Positions 19,401 to 30,885 of a stretch of 64,000 nt of DNA are shown here, in pieces. The translations under genes and the position numbers were made by a program. This stretch comes from Picocystis sp. L7 (Eukaryota; Chlorophyta; Picocystophyceae; Picocystales; Picocystaceae): the NCBI GenBank assembly GCA_020975725.1, contig QXJR01000022.1, positions 434,001 through 498,000 of the forward strand, in the 5' to 3' direction. The notes under the pieces are model-generated. The model was not told where the DNA came from, ran no database searches, and worked only from the letters and a program-made list of their open reading frames with translations. Numbering within the stretch: the first letter of the stretch is position 1; each line of letters starts with the position of its first letter.

Positions 19401-22400
19401 TTTGATGAAAAAGAAAATCATGACAAAGCTCATGTCCACGCAGAATTTGAGCTCTTTGACAGAGGTAAGGAGGTTGCTTCGTGAAGCCGATGAGGATGGC
19501 GCTTTGTCAGAGGATGAAGCTGAAGACAGATTGGATCAAACTGTTTGCACAAGAAATGCCAAGAATACCGGTGTGTTCAGCCTTGCGTATGCCAAAGCTC
19601 TTCTTCATGATCTAGATAGAGCAGTCTTTCAATGCATACGGTGCCTTTATGGGGTGGATCTTGTAGGCGGTAGCTTGCAATGCCATGAAAATGTTGGCTC
19701 CGCCCAATTGAATTCTAAGCAAGCTTGTAGAGATGTCTGGGAGCAGATTCATCCTTTGCTTGCAGACCAACCGAATAGATCCTCAAAGATGGGTGAGATC
19801 CTTACAGATATAAGCCAACAGTTCCCTCCTCTATCCGACGATCAGCTGCATACTGAGACAGGAGTATCAATCAAGGCGTTTCTGGAAGAGGACGTTGACG
19901 AAGAAATGTTTCTGAAAGGGCACTCTCCTCCGCAGCTGGTTCCAAAAGAGAGTAGTGAAGTAGTGCGACAACTGAACTGGGAAGATCGAGAACTGTACTC
20001 TTCCTTATACAGATACTTGCAACTTGTTCCAAGCCAGAGCTTAGAAAACTCTGATCCGGGACAGCTACTGGACACCACTAAAGCAGTGGAAGCAATCAAT
20101 GCCATGACTCGCTGGTTACGTGTTGATCTCTCTTTCAACCCAGATTCTTTTGATTCTTGGCTCCAGCTTGCAGCTAGATACGAGGAAGCAACAGATATTA
20201 TCTTGAATGATGCTTCCTTGGTCTGGTCCCCCCGCCAGTGGTCTGAAAAGCAGGAGCTTTGGGCACTTACGAAAAAATTCCGCTCTTGCGCTCGCAAATG
20301 CTTTCTAGCTGCTCGACTCTGCGCGCCGGATATCAAGTCTCAGTGCTCTGCTGAGGAATATCTTGGTCAGAATTTGTATGAAGCCCTGCAAGACAGCCCA
20401 CCTCTATGCGACTTTCACACCAAGCCGAGCTGGCGAGCGCTGCAGAGCGTTCATTCAGGTTCAGCAGAAACCGTAGAGGTCTTGTCTTACACCGACCCAT
20501 GGGATCAAAGCGCTTGGACATCAGGTATCATGTTCAATCTTGCGACGAAGGGATACCCTCACGAATGGATGTACCCTTACTACCGTGGAAAAGGGGTTGA
20601 AAAGTTGATTGCGCATTCAAGTGATGCAAGTGCTTTTGCGATCAACAAGCGATGCATTGCCCTTGTTATGTATGCGCATGCAGCACGGTTTGCCAGGGTA
20701 TACGAGGGCGGGCTGTTGGAGCCTTTTTACCGATTGCATGCCTCACGCTTCAAGTTGTTGGTCCCGTCCTCAATCAGAAAAACCACCCCCCTGCACCTTT
20801 CTCTCCTGTTTCCTACACGGCAAGAACATAAGATTGGAACTCCTCTCGTCTTACTTGCTCGGCATTGCTTCCTTCCAGACACATTTGAAAAAATATCTGT
20901 GCTGCTCAGGAATTCGGGAATCAACTTGAGCATGCAGCAACTGCGTAAGATGGACACTGCAAGCACTGACACCCCACTACCAAATAGTATTGTATCATTT
21001 TGGCAGGAAATGGACATCAAGCTCGATCATGAAGCTCATTCTTGCATATGGCAATTGCTCTTCGATGATTGTGTCGAGGCCATGAAATTCTGCATTGCAC
21101 GTCACAAGTATTTTCACAAAGCAACCTACCGGCTCGCGGCATCCTACGCGGCATCTGGTCTTATAGACGAAGCCCTCACAGTGCTACGTGCTTGTTTCAC
21201 CCAAAAGCACAAGTATTTTAGCGTCCAGATGTGGGAAATCAATGACGTTTCTCTTGGAAGCGGGTCGCAGAAGAAACGTTCTAGGAAAGTAGATAAAGCC
21301 AAGGCAGGCCAGACTCTTCAGTTGTTTGACGGGAACATTGACAAAGAAGAACAATCAACTTTTGGTAGGGATACGCTAGTAACTGGTGTTGGATGGGAAG
21401 AATCGCGTCGCAGGTGGGTCGGATGTATCAGGAAATATTGTTTTCTATATCTGAAACTGCTATCTGTATCGGTTGGTAATGGTTGCACTTTGTCCTTCAA
21501 GAGCTTGGAGGCAGCGGCACTAGTGCTACATGACAGTGCATCCCAGTATCCCTATATGCAAGACGTGAAAGACTTTGCCTTCGTGCATCATCTCATAGCG
21601 CTGACTGACGTAGTCTCTGGCCGTGTCATGCTCAAGGATGATCTAGAGTCTGGAGCAGACGGTACAGAAATTTTAGACAAACCAAGCAAGGTATCTCTGC
21701 TGGAGAGAGCTTTTACATGGTATGTAGATATCTCAAGCCGGGTCGATTGTTGGGATACGTTTCTTGAAAGTGCTATCAAAGCATCGAGCTGTTTTTCTGC
21801 CGAATCCACGGAGCACCTGCTTCATGAATTGGGTAGTGAGGCATTTTGTGGCCATGCCTTGGCTTTCATTGTGGCACTTTCCTCCAACATGGATACTGAG
21901 CGTCTTTCTTCCATTGCAACTACACTGCGTAAAAAGTTCAAGTGTTCCCAGCATGAATGTCCAACTGGGCCTCTTAAGCTATGCAAAGGGCTTGCCACAT
22001 CCCTCACTGCGGCTGTGGCGGCAAAACTTGGTGTTGTTGAATTTACTGCAGGACCTACTGGGTCTGAAAAGAGAGAGGCTGCCTTTGTGTTAGCTCATGA
22101 ATTAATGGCGGTCTCCAATTGGAAGTTGCTCACAAAAGCTGGAGACTTGGATTGTAGTGAGACAGCACCCGAAAGAACTGGCGAAGTAGCTGGTGGGACA
22201 AACACACAGCTGCCTCCGGATGCATCAGACCTTCTGCTGAGGCTTGCGCTGCTGATATCTGGCGACCATATGTCGGTTGAGGCTGCCAAATTGTATTGCA
22301 GAGAAATCACAAGAATAAAAAGGCGTGGGCTTGAAGAGGCCTGTGCTGCAGCTTCACTTGCTATATCCCAAGCCCAAGGCAATCAGAACTCGGAAACTGA

Positions 22401-22419
22401 GAGTCACGAAACCGAGTGA
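16462..22419 (+). CDS. HIR3/CABIN1-like TPR subunit of the HIRA histone chaperone complex
   Basis: A 1985-residue single-exon protein. CABIN1/Hir3 is the large TPR scaffold of the HIR(A) complex, which deposits H3.3-H4 independently of replication in the nucleus. The start MARCGIGAINAGF resembles the short conserved N-terminus of plant CABIN1-like proteins. TPR units follow: RLRQKYAHVLRARAKGEVQEA, QLRFLVAKQAGELLELDG, ALSVNGEDVGLWRKLGRICL, AVAAARNALEAGLACQPENP and ARKLLEIDPGNPKAREAAE. A charged, low-complexity stretch occupies about residues 260-520, then further helical repeats including LSFNPDSFDSWLQLAARYEEA and the KHKYFHKATYRLAASYAASG block typical of the C-terminal half. Identification rests on the overall pattern and these blocks, not on a short catalytic motif. 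Converges on BRR2 (316 bp between stops). Confidence 0.75.
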   Translation: MARCGIGAINAGFGGDGGTRSGQRGDQEDVEETQEAQESRLRQKYAHVLRARAKGEVQEAKTAVLELLQAPMLAQPGDRNACFGNQEIPEDVKRQEEIQCSPVVRQLRFLVAKQAGELLELDGVASWQRAAKCFANALSVNGEDVGLWRKLGRICLQHGAVAAARNALEAGLACQPENPLLLQALLETLVEARDRIAAHRVARKLLEIDPGNPKAREAAEAPVAGNFDGNHWEEMYNRWRDLRQRKDKGDQETNQGTAIDKGMERNNRALGEIQESSPLESEGDDPFEPRTKCIDLPRLSWGALVTSLSAHVDAVAIYTGRASKRIRRGTIGSEETPSIETMLAAIPARVLFKVTLEHGGEERQNTPSKGMHDEEGRKVGFESEKEKSKEIGAPNSVGRTAVSHGSGAEKPPQQITTIREEAKDKEHDPDERDGCKSNRGTRISARLARQAQEETDVERSTQVELEDHPSQILSCFSPSLKEDICNSPADGLDAKLPDEEEAKPCGDFVPSEEEVSCVQQFLLQYDALHCLPGQGITSASGCNPFWLISGLLEKCVEGSVAMNYLPAESFHTLLQTEHLCRTGESIDPMRELAFAEMHADVALAKLGKRDSSMQIFERVYDAEYHLAAFQASEASTVLSGAWASSPNRKLNNAPHLARFLWTMACAAEAKRDRAKAASLYSKCARVCETLEDSSAAMPFSVKRKHCLMSPTLNATLAYSRAKALEIFATLQTAQEKVQTQSFDGVVEDLAPLLVPRFAPWLVCRTNGHSPKLPEGTLTAKERLDGLKTLQVAAEHNKEMNILVLFGSMLEQLSLSCSHFVSSLGRGKTEIFLKRRRRFANTVHSLISHLQRLSLGHLKGIEVILEAAEKAGLSHTLAQDVRRVVPGLVDALKWEVGAVTKPGVKVTQRRRKVETTMNHRGVSVDISCLLCTLHGLDLEHTIENPAACALLVDSVHSMLAEKGICCWSSGAALKCSIIQASLMKKKIMTKLMSTQNLSSLTEVRRLLREADEDGALSEDEAEDRLDQTVCTRNAKNTGVFSLAYAKALLHDLDRAVFQCIRCLYGVDLVGGSLQCHENVGSAQLNSKQACRDVWEQIHPLLADQPNRSSKMGEILTDISQQFPPLSDDQLHTETGVSIKAFLEEDVDEEMFLKGHSPPQLVPKESSEVVRQLNWEDRELYSSLYRYLQLVPSQSLENSDPGQLLDTTKAVEAINAMTRWLRVDLSFNPDSFDSWLQLAARYEEATDIILNDASLVWSPRQWSEKQELWALTKKFRSCARKCFLAARLCAPDIKSQCSAEEYLGQNLYEALQDSPPLCDFHTKPSWRALQSVHSGSAETVEVLSYTDPWDQSAWTSGIMFNLATKGYPHEWMYPYYRGKGVEKLIAHSSDASAFAINKRCIALVMYAHAARFARVYEGGLLEPFYRLHASRFKLLVPSSIRKTTPLHLSLLFPTRQEHKIGTPLVLLARHCFLPDTFEKISVLLRNSGINLSMQQLRKMDTASTDTPLPNSIVSFWQEMDIKLDHEAHSCIWQLLFDDCVEAMKFCIARHKYFHKATYRLAASYAASGLIDEALTVLRACFTQKHKYFSVQMWEINDVSLGSGSQKKRSRKVDKAKAGQTLQLFDGNIDKEEQSTFGRDTLVTGVGWEESRRRWVGCIRKYCFLYLKLLSVSVGNGCTLSFKSLEAAALVLHDSASQYPYMQDVKDFAFVHHLIALTDVVSGRVMLKDDLESGADGTEILDKPSKVSLLERAFTWYVDISSRVDCWDTFLESAIKASSCFSAESTEHLLHELGSEAFCGHALAFIVALSSNMDTERLSSIATTLRKKFKCSQHECPTGPLKLCKGLATSLTAAVAAKLGVVEFTAGPTGSEKREAAFVLAHELMAVSNWKLLTKAGDLDCSETAPERTGEVAGGTNTQLPPDASDLLLRLALLISGDHMSVEAAKLYCREITRIKRRGLEEACAAASLAISQAQGNQNSETESHETE

Positions 22420-22735
22420 ACAGCGCAACAAAATATCTTATTAAGGGAGGCTATTCCAAACCCATGCTTCCCAGCTTTGGCATGAGCTGCAAAGCAACCT
22501 GCCTTCAATGCCTGGAATCGACAAAGAGTAAAGTGTTTTAAGCCAATCATTTTCAATCGCGACTGCAAGTGTTACACTGTGTCTTGCGAACACTGAACCA
22601 CATTCGCCTCGGCCGGTTTAGTATGGAATGACAAGGGAACCCACGTGCTGTTCCTCGAATCCGTCTACCATGGGTTCGGCATTCCACACAAGATCCATCA
22701 AGACAAAAACAGACAGTGCCCGAAATTGCGACCTC
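22420..22735. other. 3' intergenic region between HIR3-like gene and BRR2
   Basis: 316 bp between convergent stops; no gene, hairpin or repeat recognised. Confidence 0.4.
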
Positions 22736-25700
22736 TTATCCAACAACCATCTCCTCACTTTCTGATTTTTCATGGGCTTTGTCTTCCACGACATTGACGG
22801 AGAAGTCATACTCTTGATCACAGCCAAAGTACGAGTCAGACATAAAGTACAGTGTAAGTTCATGCAATCCTAGTTCAGATGGAGGGGTGAAGGTAATCTT
22901 GGTTGTAGACTTTCGGCCAACAGTGACCCTCTTGATAGCAAGCAACTTCTCAGAACTTGCTTCTCCGACAACCAACCACCATGACTCTTCCTTATCTAAT
23001 GGGTAAAAGGGAGCCTGCACAACGTGCATGTCTCCACCAATCTCCCTTTCTAGATTGACCGATACGGCAACTGCGTCATCTTGGGCCACTTGCTCCGGGT
23101 GGTCAACTACGAAATTCAGCTCGATGTTGGGATACGAATTGCAAAATTTAGCGACATCTTCCATTTTCCCCTCCGTCATACCAAGCAGTTTCACCCTTTC
23201 ATTATCTTCCATCTCCACCAGGTCAAAAATGTTTTCAACCCCACATTGGTTGCACTTGTTGACTAGCTCTGGTGTGAAGTGTGGCAGCTGCCAGAGAGGG
23301 CTATTGCTTGGCCAAAGGGCTTGCACAACCATTTGAGACAGCTCCATTGCAGCAAGTGCAGGGGGCAGCCAACCACTACTGCTAATAACATCAACCAGAG
23401 CAGAGATAAGCCGAACTGCATCAGCCAAGACACCCTTCAGGTCTCCCTTAAGGTCGATGCTATGTATAGGCATTCTTGAGAAGTGAGCCTGCATGAGAAT
23501 GTTGGCTTTGATTGCGGGATCTGCCACATTGTCCAGATCTACTCCAAGACGAACATGCTTTCCAATCTTCTGGAGGAACCGTTCCTCTCCAGGTCGAATG
23601 GAAAGGTTGGAGAACTCCACTGCGTGGCACACTGCTTCCAGCAGGCCTTTGATCTTTGTCCTCTTGCCAACTGTACTTGAAAATAGCTCCACAGTTTCAT
23701 GCGAGACATAGTAAAATGCAGCAACCATGCCGAGATTGAGTGGAACAAGTTCAATCTCCTCCTCGACGGCTAGGCATGCGGAGCGTGCCAGGTCGGCAAC
23801 AACGGTTTCAATCACCTCAGAGAGATGATCACTCAATTCTTGATGAGATACACCTGTCAGCCCATAGTAGTTGGGGTTTCTAGTAAGCCTGCGGTAATAA
23901 AAAGTCCATGTGAGATAATCCACTGCGTCTTGCTTGCTTTCTATTGTATGTGTCACTACTTCGGCATTTAAGTGGTCATGCAGCTGCTGATCCAGATGCG
24001 ACTCAACGGGCAATGGAGTGAACAAAAAGCGCTTGTAATATTCTTTTCGAGCAGTGCGACATAGCAACGTGCAAGAACCTACCGCATCGGTATCAGGCCT
24101 CCCTGCGTACCCAATCATTTCTAACAGGTCTGCAATTGCATAATCAGTGCCATCATAGTATTGAGTGCCAGCAATGACCACAGCTCTGGCTCCTACCTTA
24201 AGACCCCAACATGCAGCAGCGGATACAACCAAGACATGCACAGCCCCGCTTTTAAAGAGTGCTTCGATGACATGGCGCTGTGAAGGACCCATCCCTTCAT
24301 GCAGATATCCTACTCCCAATGAAAGCGTGCGCTTCAGTGTTTCATCAGCAATTTGGTCAAGATACTCAACAATATCTTCAGGATTGCATCCAGAGAGCAT
24401 TCCATGCGCGCCTGCGGAAGCTGCACGAGATATCAAATCCAGTGCAATGATCCGCGCATGCTTTCTAGTGGGAACAAAGACAAGAGAAGGTTCTCCCAAT
24501 GCAGCATGCTGGCTGACGACGTTGAATGTTGGCCTCTCCATAGCTTTGGCACGAGCCTCAAAATCAAGTAGATCTATGCTTTGAATCCGAACTTCAAGCG
24601 GAACAGGACGAGCACTGGGAAGGAAGTTGAAGATAGCCTGTGGTTTAGCGCCAATCCACTCGCCAAGGTCCCGCGCGTTTGCAAGAGGCACAGAAAATGC
24701 TGCAATTCGGATAGGCTTTTCCAATCGACTGCTAATGAAGCGCATTCGTGAGGTGATAACTTCTAGTACTGGACCCACCGGTCCTCCGATCATGTGGATA
24801 TCATCAACCATAAAAAGGTCAACCTTCTGCACATTTTTCCTCTGCTTCCAACGCCTTGATAATTTGTCCCAGTGCTCTGGAGTGGAAACAATCACATTTC
24901 CTTGTGCAAGGAGCTTAAGATCCGCAGTGGTATCCCCTACCAACGAAACAACCATCAAACCCAACGAGCCAAAAGAAGAAACCCACTTTTCACAAACAGA
25001 GTCAACGTGTTCCCGTAATGGCACAATGTACACGCATCGAATGCTACGCTCTTCTGCTGCAGCTTTGTGCACTTCTCTCAGGACTGCTATCTCCGCACAG
25101 ACAGTTTTGCCACTGCCTGCAGGACTGCAGACCAGGCAGTTATCATCGGAATTATACAAGGCTTGGAAAGCCTGTGTCTGGATAGGATTAAACTGTCGGA
25201 TCCCACTGAATACCTGCTCATAATCTGGATCCTTGAGTGCCGACAGCGGAAGTGGCTGCAAGTCTAACAATTCGGTGGCAGGTGGGTTTTTGTCTGGAAG
25301 CACCAGGCGCCGAAAAGATACAGGTAAAGCTGCTTCACAGTTAAGCCAACGATCAGAGATCACACGAATGAATACTTGTGGTGGCACTGGATCAGGAAGA
25401 GCAATTGAGATTGAGACAAAGTGGTCCTCTTCTACCCGAGACATCTTCAACACAAAGTACTCTGCATGCATGAGCCTGTCACCATCGCCATCTTCCACCA
25501 TAATCCAAAAAGGCTCGGCGAATCCATGGAAAGATGCATCCCACCGAAAATCCGCTGCAAGAGTCAGGTCCAGTTTGAGAACACTACGGGTGATAGGCTG
25601 GACGTGAGCTTGCACATCAAGCTTTGGGAATTCATGCACACATTTGTGGAGAGCCTTGGCATACTTAGGGAGGCGGACAAGCTCACCCAATTCTTGCGGG

Positions 25701-28700
25701 CTAAGGTCGTAGTACCTCTCCCAGGGGAGTTCCTTCCGCTCGATCCTTGCTAGGACTTCACGTGGAATAACGGAAAATTGCCGGAGGGGGGTCTGAGAAG
25801 TCCACATCCGGCGCGTCACCATCTTTGAAAGATTGAGAGCCTTGACTGCCAAGCTTGACCAGCCTCTGCGAAGAACGATTTCGAATATAGCTCGCATCAG
25901 TCGCCCTGCACTCTGGGTGACATATACCATGTCTGCAACCAAAGCAAGACCTTCCAGCTTCAAGCGGGATATGTGAGCTTGCAGCAAAACATTTATCTTG
26001 GCAGCAGGCTCTTCAAAGCTCTCTTTTACCGGTATAGGAACACGCTCGATCAATTTCATCAGTTCCACCTTTTCCTCCTCCCGCACGGTGATGAACTTAA
26101 ATTCCTCTGACAGTGCAAAAAGCCTGCATAAGTCGATGTCACCCATAGTAGGCCTTAGGTGCTCATTGTATGTGGCTATGGTACCATGCGTCACATAGAA
26201 ATGACTGGCTATGCGTCCAATCTCGGTTGCCTGAAGACTACCCGTGCTTCTGTCGTATTTAATCAAACCATGCTGATCAAGGATGCTAGCTGCAGTGTGG
26301 ATCAAGTTGTCTCTACGCTCACGCAGCAAAGGGTCCTGCTCGATCTCTGCTGGTACAATACCATAGAGATCAGGGTTCTGAAGCATCCTGACATAGAGGT
26401 AGGTATAACCCAACCACAAGCGACCTTCATCAATATCCTGAATAGTACCAAGAACCACTTCAGCGTTTAAACTATCTGCAAGTTTGCTGATGAACTGACT
26501 CTCTACTGGAAGCTGCTCGTTGAACAAAGAAAGGTAAAATTGGAGCTCAGACTGCCCAGTGATTATGATCCCCTCTCCAAAAGTGTCATACTGTGGCCTT
26601 CCAGCACGTCCCAGCATTTGCATGACATCTAAAAAACCCAGCTCACCCCACCTTCCCTTCTCCGGGTTGTAGACTTGTGTACCCTTGATGATGACAGTAT
26701 GTGCAGGGAGATTCACACCCCAAGCGAGTGTGGCGGTAGAAACCAATACCTGTATGTGCCCGTCAGAAAAGAGGTCTTCCACCAAAGTACGATCAGCACG
26801 AGTCAAACCTGCATGGTGCACAGCAAAGCCAAAGGGAAGAACGTCGCGAAGTTCTGAGTTTTTTACGGCTTCCTCTGCTTCCGTGTGAAGAATCTCCTTG
26901 CTTGCTCCATCCTCTTTCAAAAGCTTTGGCAACAGGTCCTTGGACATAGCCATGTCCCTGAGAGCCCTGGCCGTCTTTGCGGTCTCTTTCCTGGAGTGAA
27001 CGAATATCAGTACCTGATGCTTGCCAGCCGCGGCAGCGACCTTTTCGTAGCAAATCTCATTCATGAGTTGAAAGCGCTGCAGCGGCTTCCGAACGGAGAC
27101 CCCAACCAGTTCTTGTTGCAAAGGGCATGGCCGGTAACTGCTGTCAAAGAAGAAGAGGCCCTCGTCCGGTTTGACTCTCAGGAATGCGGCCACATCTTCA
27201 AAATTAGGGAGAGTTGCCGAGAGTCCCACCAAGCGGACAGACGCTTGCGCATATTCAACCTGGCGCAAGGTTCGTGCCACGATATTCTCAAGAACAGGCC
27301 CCCTACCGTCATGAAGAAGATGAATTTCATCGATGATCACAAGCTTGACTAGTTCAGTGTAAGCCCTCTCGCCGCTTTTACGCGTGATGATGTCCCATTT
27401 CTCAGGTGTGGTCACAATTACCTGCGTCTCCTCGATCTCCGCCCGAGTCATACTGACATCCCCAGTCAATTCCCTCACTTGAATGCCGTAGATTTCGAGC
27501 CGTTTGCCAAGGTTCCCCACCATTTCTGCAACTAGGGCTTTCATGGGTGCAACATAAACAATTTTGAAACTGGACGTGTCCACCTCTCCATCTTCTTGAA
27601 TATGCTGACCAATTTCATGAAGCATGGTCAAGAGAGCAACATTAGTCTTACCCGCGCCTGTAGGGGCACAAACAAGCATGTTCTCCGGCGAATAGAGGGC
27701 GCAATCGCAGACCTTGCTCTGAATGCGATTGAGAGCTGCCATGCCTTCAAAAGGGGGCCTTGCCCACGCAGGTAACTCATCGATCCGTTTCAGTTCTCCC
27801 GAAGCATCGTTGCGGGAAGCCCGGGCGGCCGGAATATGCACCTCCTCATATCCTTTCTTGGCCGTGCGAAAGGCACCTTTAGGTAGCACACATGTCTTGT
27901 TGGACATGAAATGCCCCGCCTGCTGGAAAACCAAGTCCTCCAGATCCAACATCTTCCGACCGCTAGTCGTGGGGAAATCCTGTACTGGTTCATCCCTTTC
28001 AAATTCCACCTTCAATTTCCTTGCTTCCTCCCTGATGTTTCGTTCAAGTGCTGTTCTGCGATCCCGTTCGCTGGTGTGAACACTTTCCAGCTTCTGCAGA
28101 ATGGCCGCTGCTTCCGTATCTGTTCGCATGGAAGCCTTGATGTCGTCCACTTGATCGCCCTGTGCCCTGGCCAGCCTCGTGCACCAGACCACCTTTTTCC
28201 TATTCTTGAGCAGAAGCTTAATGAGATTGAAGTTGCTGTAATCTAGGGCCAGAACCAGCTGATTCTCAATGTCATGCAAGTCTTCTCCGGCCAAGGTCCC
28301 AAGCAGCTTCTCTGCCAACATTCGTATTTCCTCTGCCGGTCGATCAGGCAAGGCTTTTGCGACCTTTCGTTGCAGCCAGTAGGCGTCGATTTCCGTCCCT
28401 TTGACCTCCTCCTCGTCTGTGCTAGGTGCGTGCTGGTCCCCAGAAGTTCGTAAGTCCCCCTCCATAGTCGCTTCTTTCGTTTCTTCCGCTTCCTCTCCTT
28501 CGCTCATTTCATCGACGACCTCGTTCAGGTCGCTATCGTCACCTTCATCCTCGTCTTCGTCTTCGAATTCCACCGCTACGCCCACGTCTTCCTCCACGCC
28601 AGACAGTCCAACCGCGCCAGCGTCGTTCCCATCCCTCTCTTCTTCGTCTTGGCCTTGAAAGTCGGTGATTCGCGTCGCCCATCCTACGAGTTGCCCGTAC

Positions 28701-29432
28701 TTGTCTTCTTCGACGTTCCCGAGCAGTTGTTCGATTCTCGTCTTCCGCTCGGCTTCCTTCAAGTTCCGATCTCGGAGTAGCACCAACGCCTCTTCGGCTG
28801 CGCCACGCAGCACGTCGTCGGGTTGGTCTCCGAACTGCTTCGCCACCACGTCGAGTATGGCTTCGTACGCCTGTTTCGTTTCCCTCGACGTCGGACGATA
28901 CGTGCCGGAGGTGTCGAGATCCAAGATGCTGCGTGTCACCTTGGTTTGGTTCCTTCCCGAGGAGGACGATGGGAGCTCTCCCGCTCCTGCGGTTCGACCT
29001 TCTTCGCCCGCGCGTGCCGTGGAGCGCCTGCAGCAGCAAGGGATCGTCAGCGACGCGTTCGTTCGCTTCACTTTACGTTCGCTTCTCGGACTACGGATGC
29101 ACGTGTGTGGTTGTCCACGCTCGCGTGTTCTGGGTCGCACCGTTTCTTCCTGGCTTTTTCTCTCCTTTCGTCCAGCTCTTTCGGCCTTTCTCGCGCCACT
29201 CGATCTCCCATGGCTTTGGCATCGATGGTATCGCGCAAGGAGACGGCTTCTCCCGTGGGTTCGGCCGGTCCACGTCGCCTTTGCGAGGCCAGCACGAGGC
29301 TGGCGTTCTGCGCACCGATTCGTCAGTTTTCCGTCGTTTCTCGGGTCCTTTCTTCCGTGCTTCGCTTCCCGCACGTTCACGCACCGCCTTGTACGCATAC
29401 TGGGCGTACTTGTCCCGATCTTCTTGGGCCAT
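22736..29432 (-). CDS. BRR2: BRR2 / SNRNP200, U5 snRNP DExH helicase (three exons)
   Basis: BRR2 unwinds U4/U6 during spliceosome activation. Exon 1 29432-29385 encodes MAQEDRDKYAQYAYKA; intron 1 29308-29384 (77 bp, donor GTGCGTG, acceptor CGCAG). Exon 2 29307-29141 restores the family N-terminus (NASLVLASQRR, PAEPTGEA, DAKAMGDRVARERPK). Intron 2 29028-29140 (113 bp, donor GTGCGAC, acceptor CTGCAG, phase 2). Exon 3 29027-22736 carries the rest; total 2168 residues, close to human. First cassette: CAPTGAGKTNVALL, DEIHLLHDGRGP, VGLSATLPN, STATLAWGVNLPAH, QMLGRAGRPQYD, then Sec63 unit and helix-hairpin-helix. Second, degenerate cassette: CSPAGSGKTVCAEI, VDDIHMIGG, second Sec63 unit ending near the C-terminus. 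Without the two introns the frame runs on upstream into unrelated residues. Its promoter side is next to the MULE insertion. Confidence 0.95.
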
Positions 29433-29686
29433 GGCGTCTCCCAGCGAGCGCAGCACGACGGCCGCCACGTGCGATTCTGCACCTTCGATCGGGTCCGTCG
29501 AGGGGGGTCCCCCCTCCCCCTCCCTTCCCCCGTTCCCCCGGACGCCATCGATCGAACCCGCGTGCATCTCCCTTTCCATCGGGGGGATCCTTCCCTTTCG
29601 GATCCCCGTTCGAAAGGAGACCGGTGGATCGGTCGGGGACCCCCCTCCCCCCTCCCCCTCGGGAGAATCTTCTCTCCCCGAGCGTT
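29433..29686. promoter_or_regulatory. BRR2 upstream region with poly-pyrimidine tracts
   Basis: Between the BRR2 ATG and the transposon. Two similar C-rich tracts, each flanked by GGGG-T/A-CCCCCC, lie at about 29496-29535 and 29637-29660. No GATATC element is present, perhaps because the original divergent promoter is now split by the transposon. Confidence 0.35.
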
Positions 29687-29696
29687 GGGGTTCGGG
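29687..29696. repeat. Left target-site duplication of the MULE
   Basis: GGGGTTCGGG directly abuts the left end of the transposon; the same ten bases follow its right end at 34450-34459. Confidence 0.85.
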
Positions 29697-30885
29697 CGGT
29701 TTATCTATTTGTAGCCAGGCTACAAATTAGCCAGTTTTTTCCTCTGCGGGATCAACCACCGTCCGTTCCATTCGAACCAAACAGCGAGGAGTAAATATAC
29801 ACTTTTGAACAAAAACATGCAGAGGAACAAGGATTCCTCCTCGTGTCTTCGAAATATTCGCTTGAACGATTCACCGATTCATCGATCGCCTGTCTCGAAA
29901 GCGGCAACTGCCGCAGAGCGATTCCCGCTCCATTGTGAGGCGAAGGGGGGGCACCCTTGGGTCTCACCGGAGGACAAGGAAACGACTAAGCCAAAACAAC
30001 CAAAGGACTCATACATTGATCGACTTGCTGAGCCATTTCCGACGACTTTCCCGCCACAGACCACCGCGAAAGAACGCGAACACAGCCGGAAAAAAGAAGA
30101 CGCACGTCGATCAACACGTCTCGGCAGCCTGTTCACACCCGCCACCAGCAACCGAAAAGACAGCAGGCGCCGACCGTGGGTGTTGTTGCGGGCTGCATTT
30201 GCGACATCCAGGACAGCAGGTGACGGCATCGGACAGCCAGGTGGGCTGCTTTGGAGGCATCCAGGACAGCAGGTGACGGCATCGGACAGCCAGGTGGGCT
30301 GCTTTGGAGGCATCCAGGACAGCAGGTGACGGCATCGGACAGCCAGGTGGGCTGCTTTGGAGGCATCCAGGACAGCAGGTGACGGCATCGGACAGCCAGG
30401 TGGGCTGCTTTGGAGGCTTCCAGGACAGCAGGTGACGGCATCGGACAGCCAGGTGGGCTGCTTTGGAGGCTTCCAGGACAGCAGGTGACGGCATCGGACA
30501 GCCAGGTGGGCTGCTTTGGAGGCATCCAGGACAGCAGGTGACGGCATCGGACAGCCAGGTGGGCTGCTTTGGAGGCTTCCAGGACAGCAGGTGACGGCAT
30601 CGGACAGCCAGGTGGGCTGCTTTGGAGGCATCCAGGACAGCAGGTGACGGCATCGGACAGCCAGGTGGGCTGCTTTGGAGGCTTCCAGGACAGCAGGTGA
30701 CGGCATCGGACAGCCAGGTGGGCTGCTTTGGAGGCATCCAGGACAGCAGGTGACGGCATCGGACAGCCAGGTGGGCTGCTTTGGAGGCATCCAGGACAGC
30801 AGGTGACGGCATCGGACAGCCAGGTGGGCTGCTTTGGAGGCATCCAGGACAGCAGGTGACGGCATCGGACAGCCAGGTGGGCTGC
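29697..30885 (+). repeat. Left terminal inverted repeat of the MULE
   Basis: 507 bp of unique sequence plus about 12.9 copies of a 53-bp tandem repeat. The first 31 bases include a nested 21-bp hairpin (29707-29727: ATTTGTAGCC, A, GGCTACAAAT). The arm contains short open frames that recur identically in the right arm; they are not taken as genes. Confidence 0.88.
30204..30885. repeat. 53-bp tandem array in the left arm (13 units, last partial)
   Basis: Units start at 30204 and every 53 bases to 30840. They are nearly identical, differing mainly at one site (GGCATCC versus GGCTTCC). From the outer end the order is: diverged first unit, A, A, A, T, T, A, T, A, T, A, A, A. The unit contains CAGCAGGTGACGGCATCGGA and GCCAGGTGGGCTGCTTTGG. 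Confidence 0.95.

Noticed and set aside
30204-30885. CRISPR-like array
   Set aside because: Units are directly adjacent with no variable spacers, the setting is eukaryotic, and the array is part of transposon ends.
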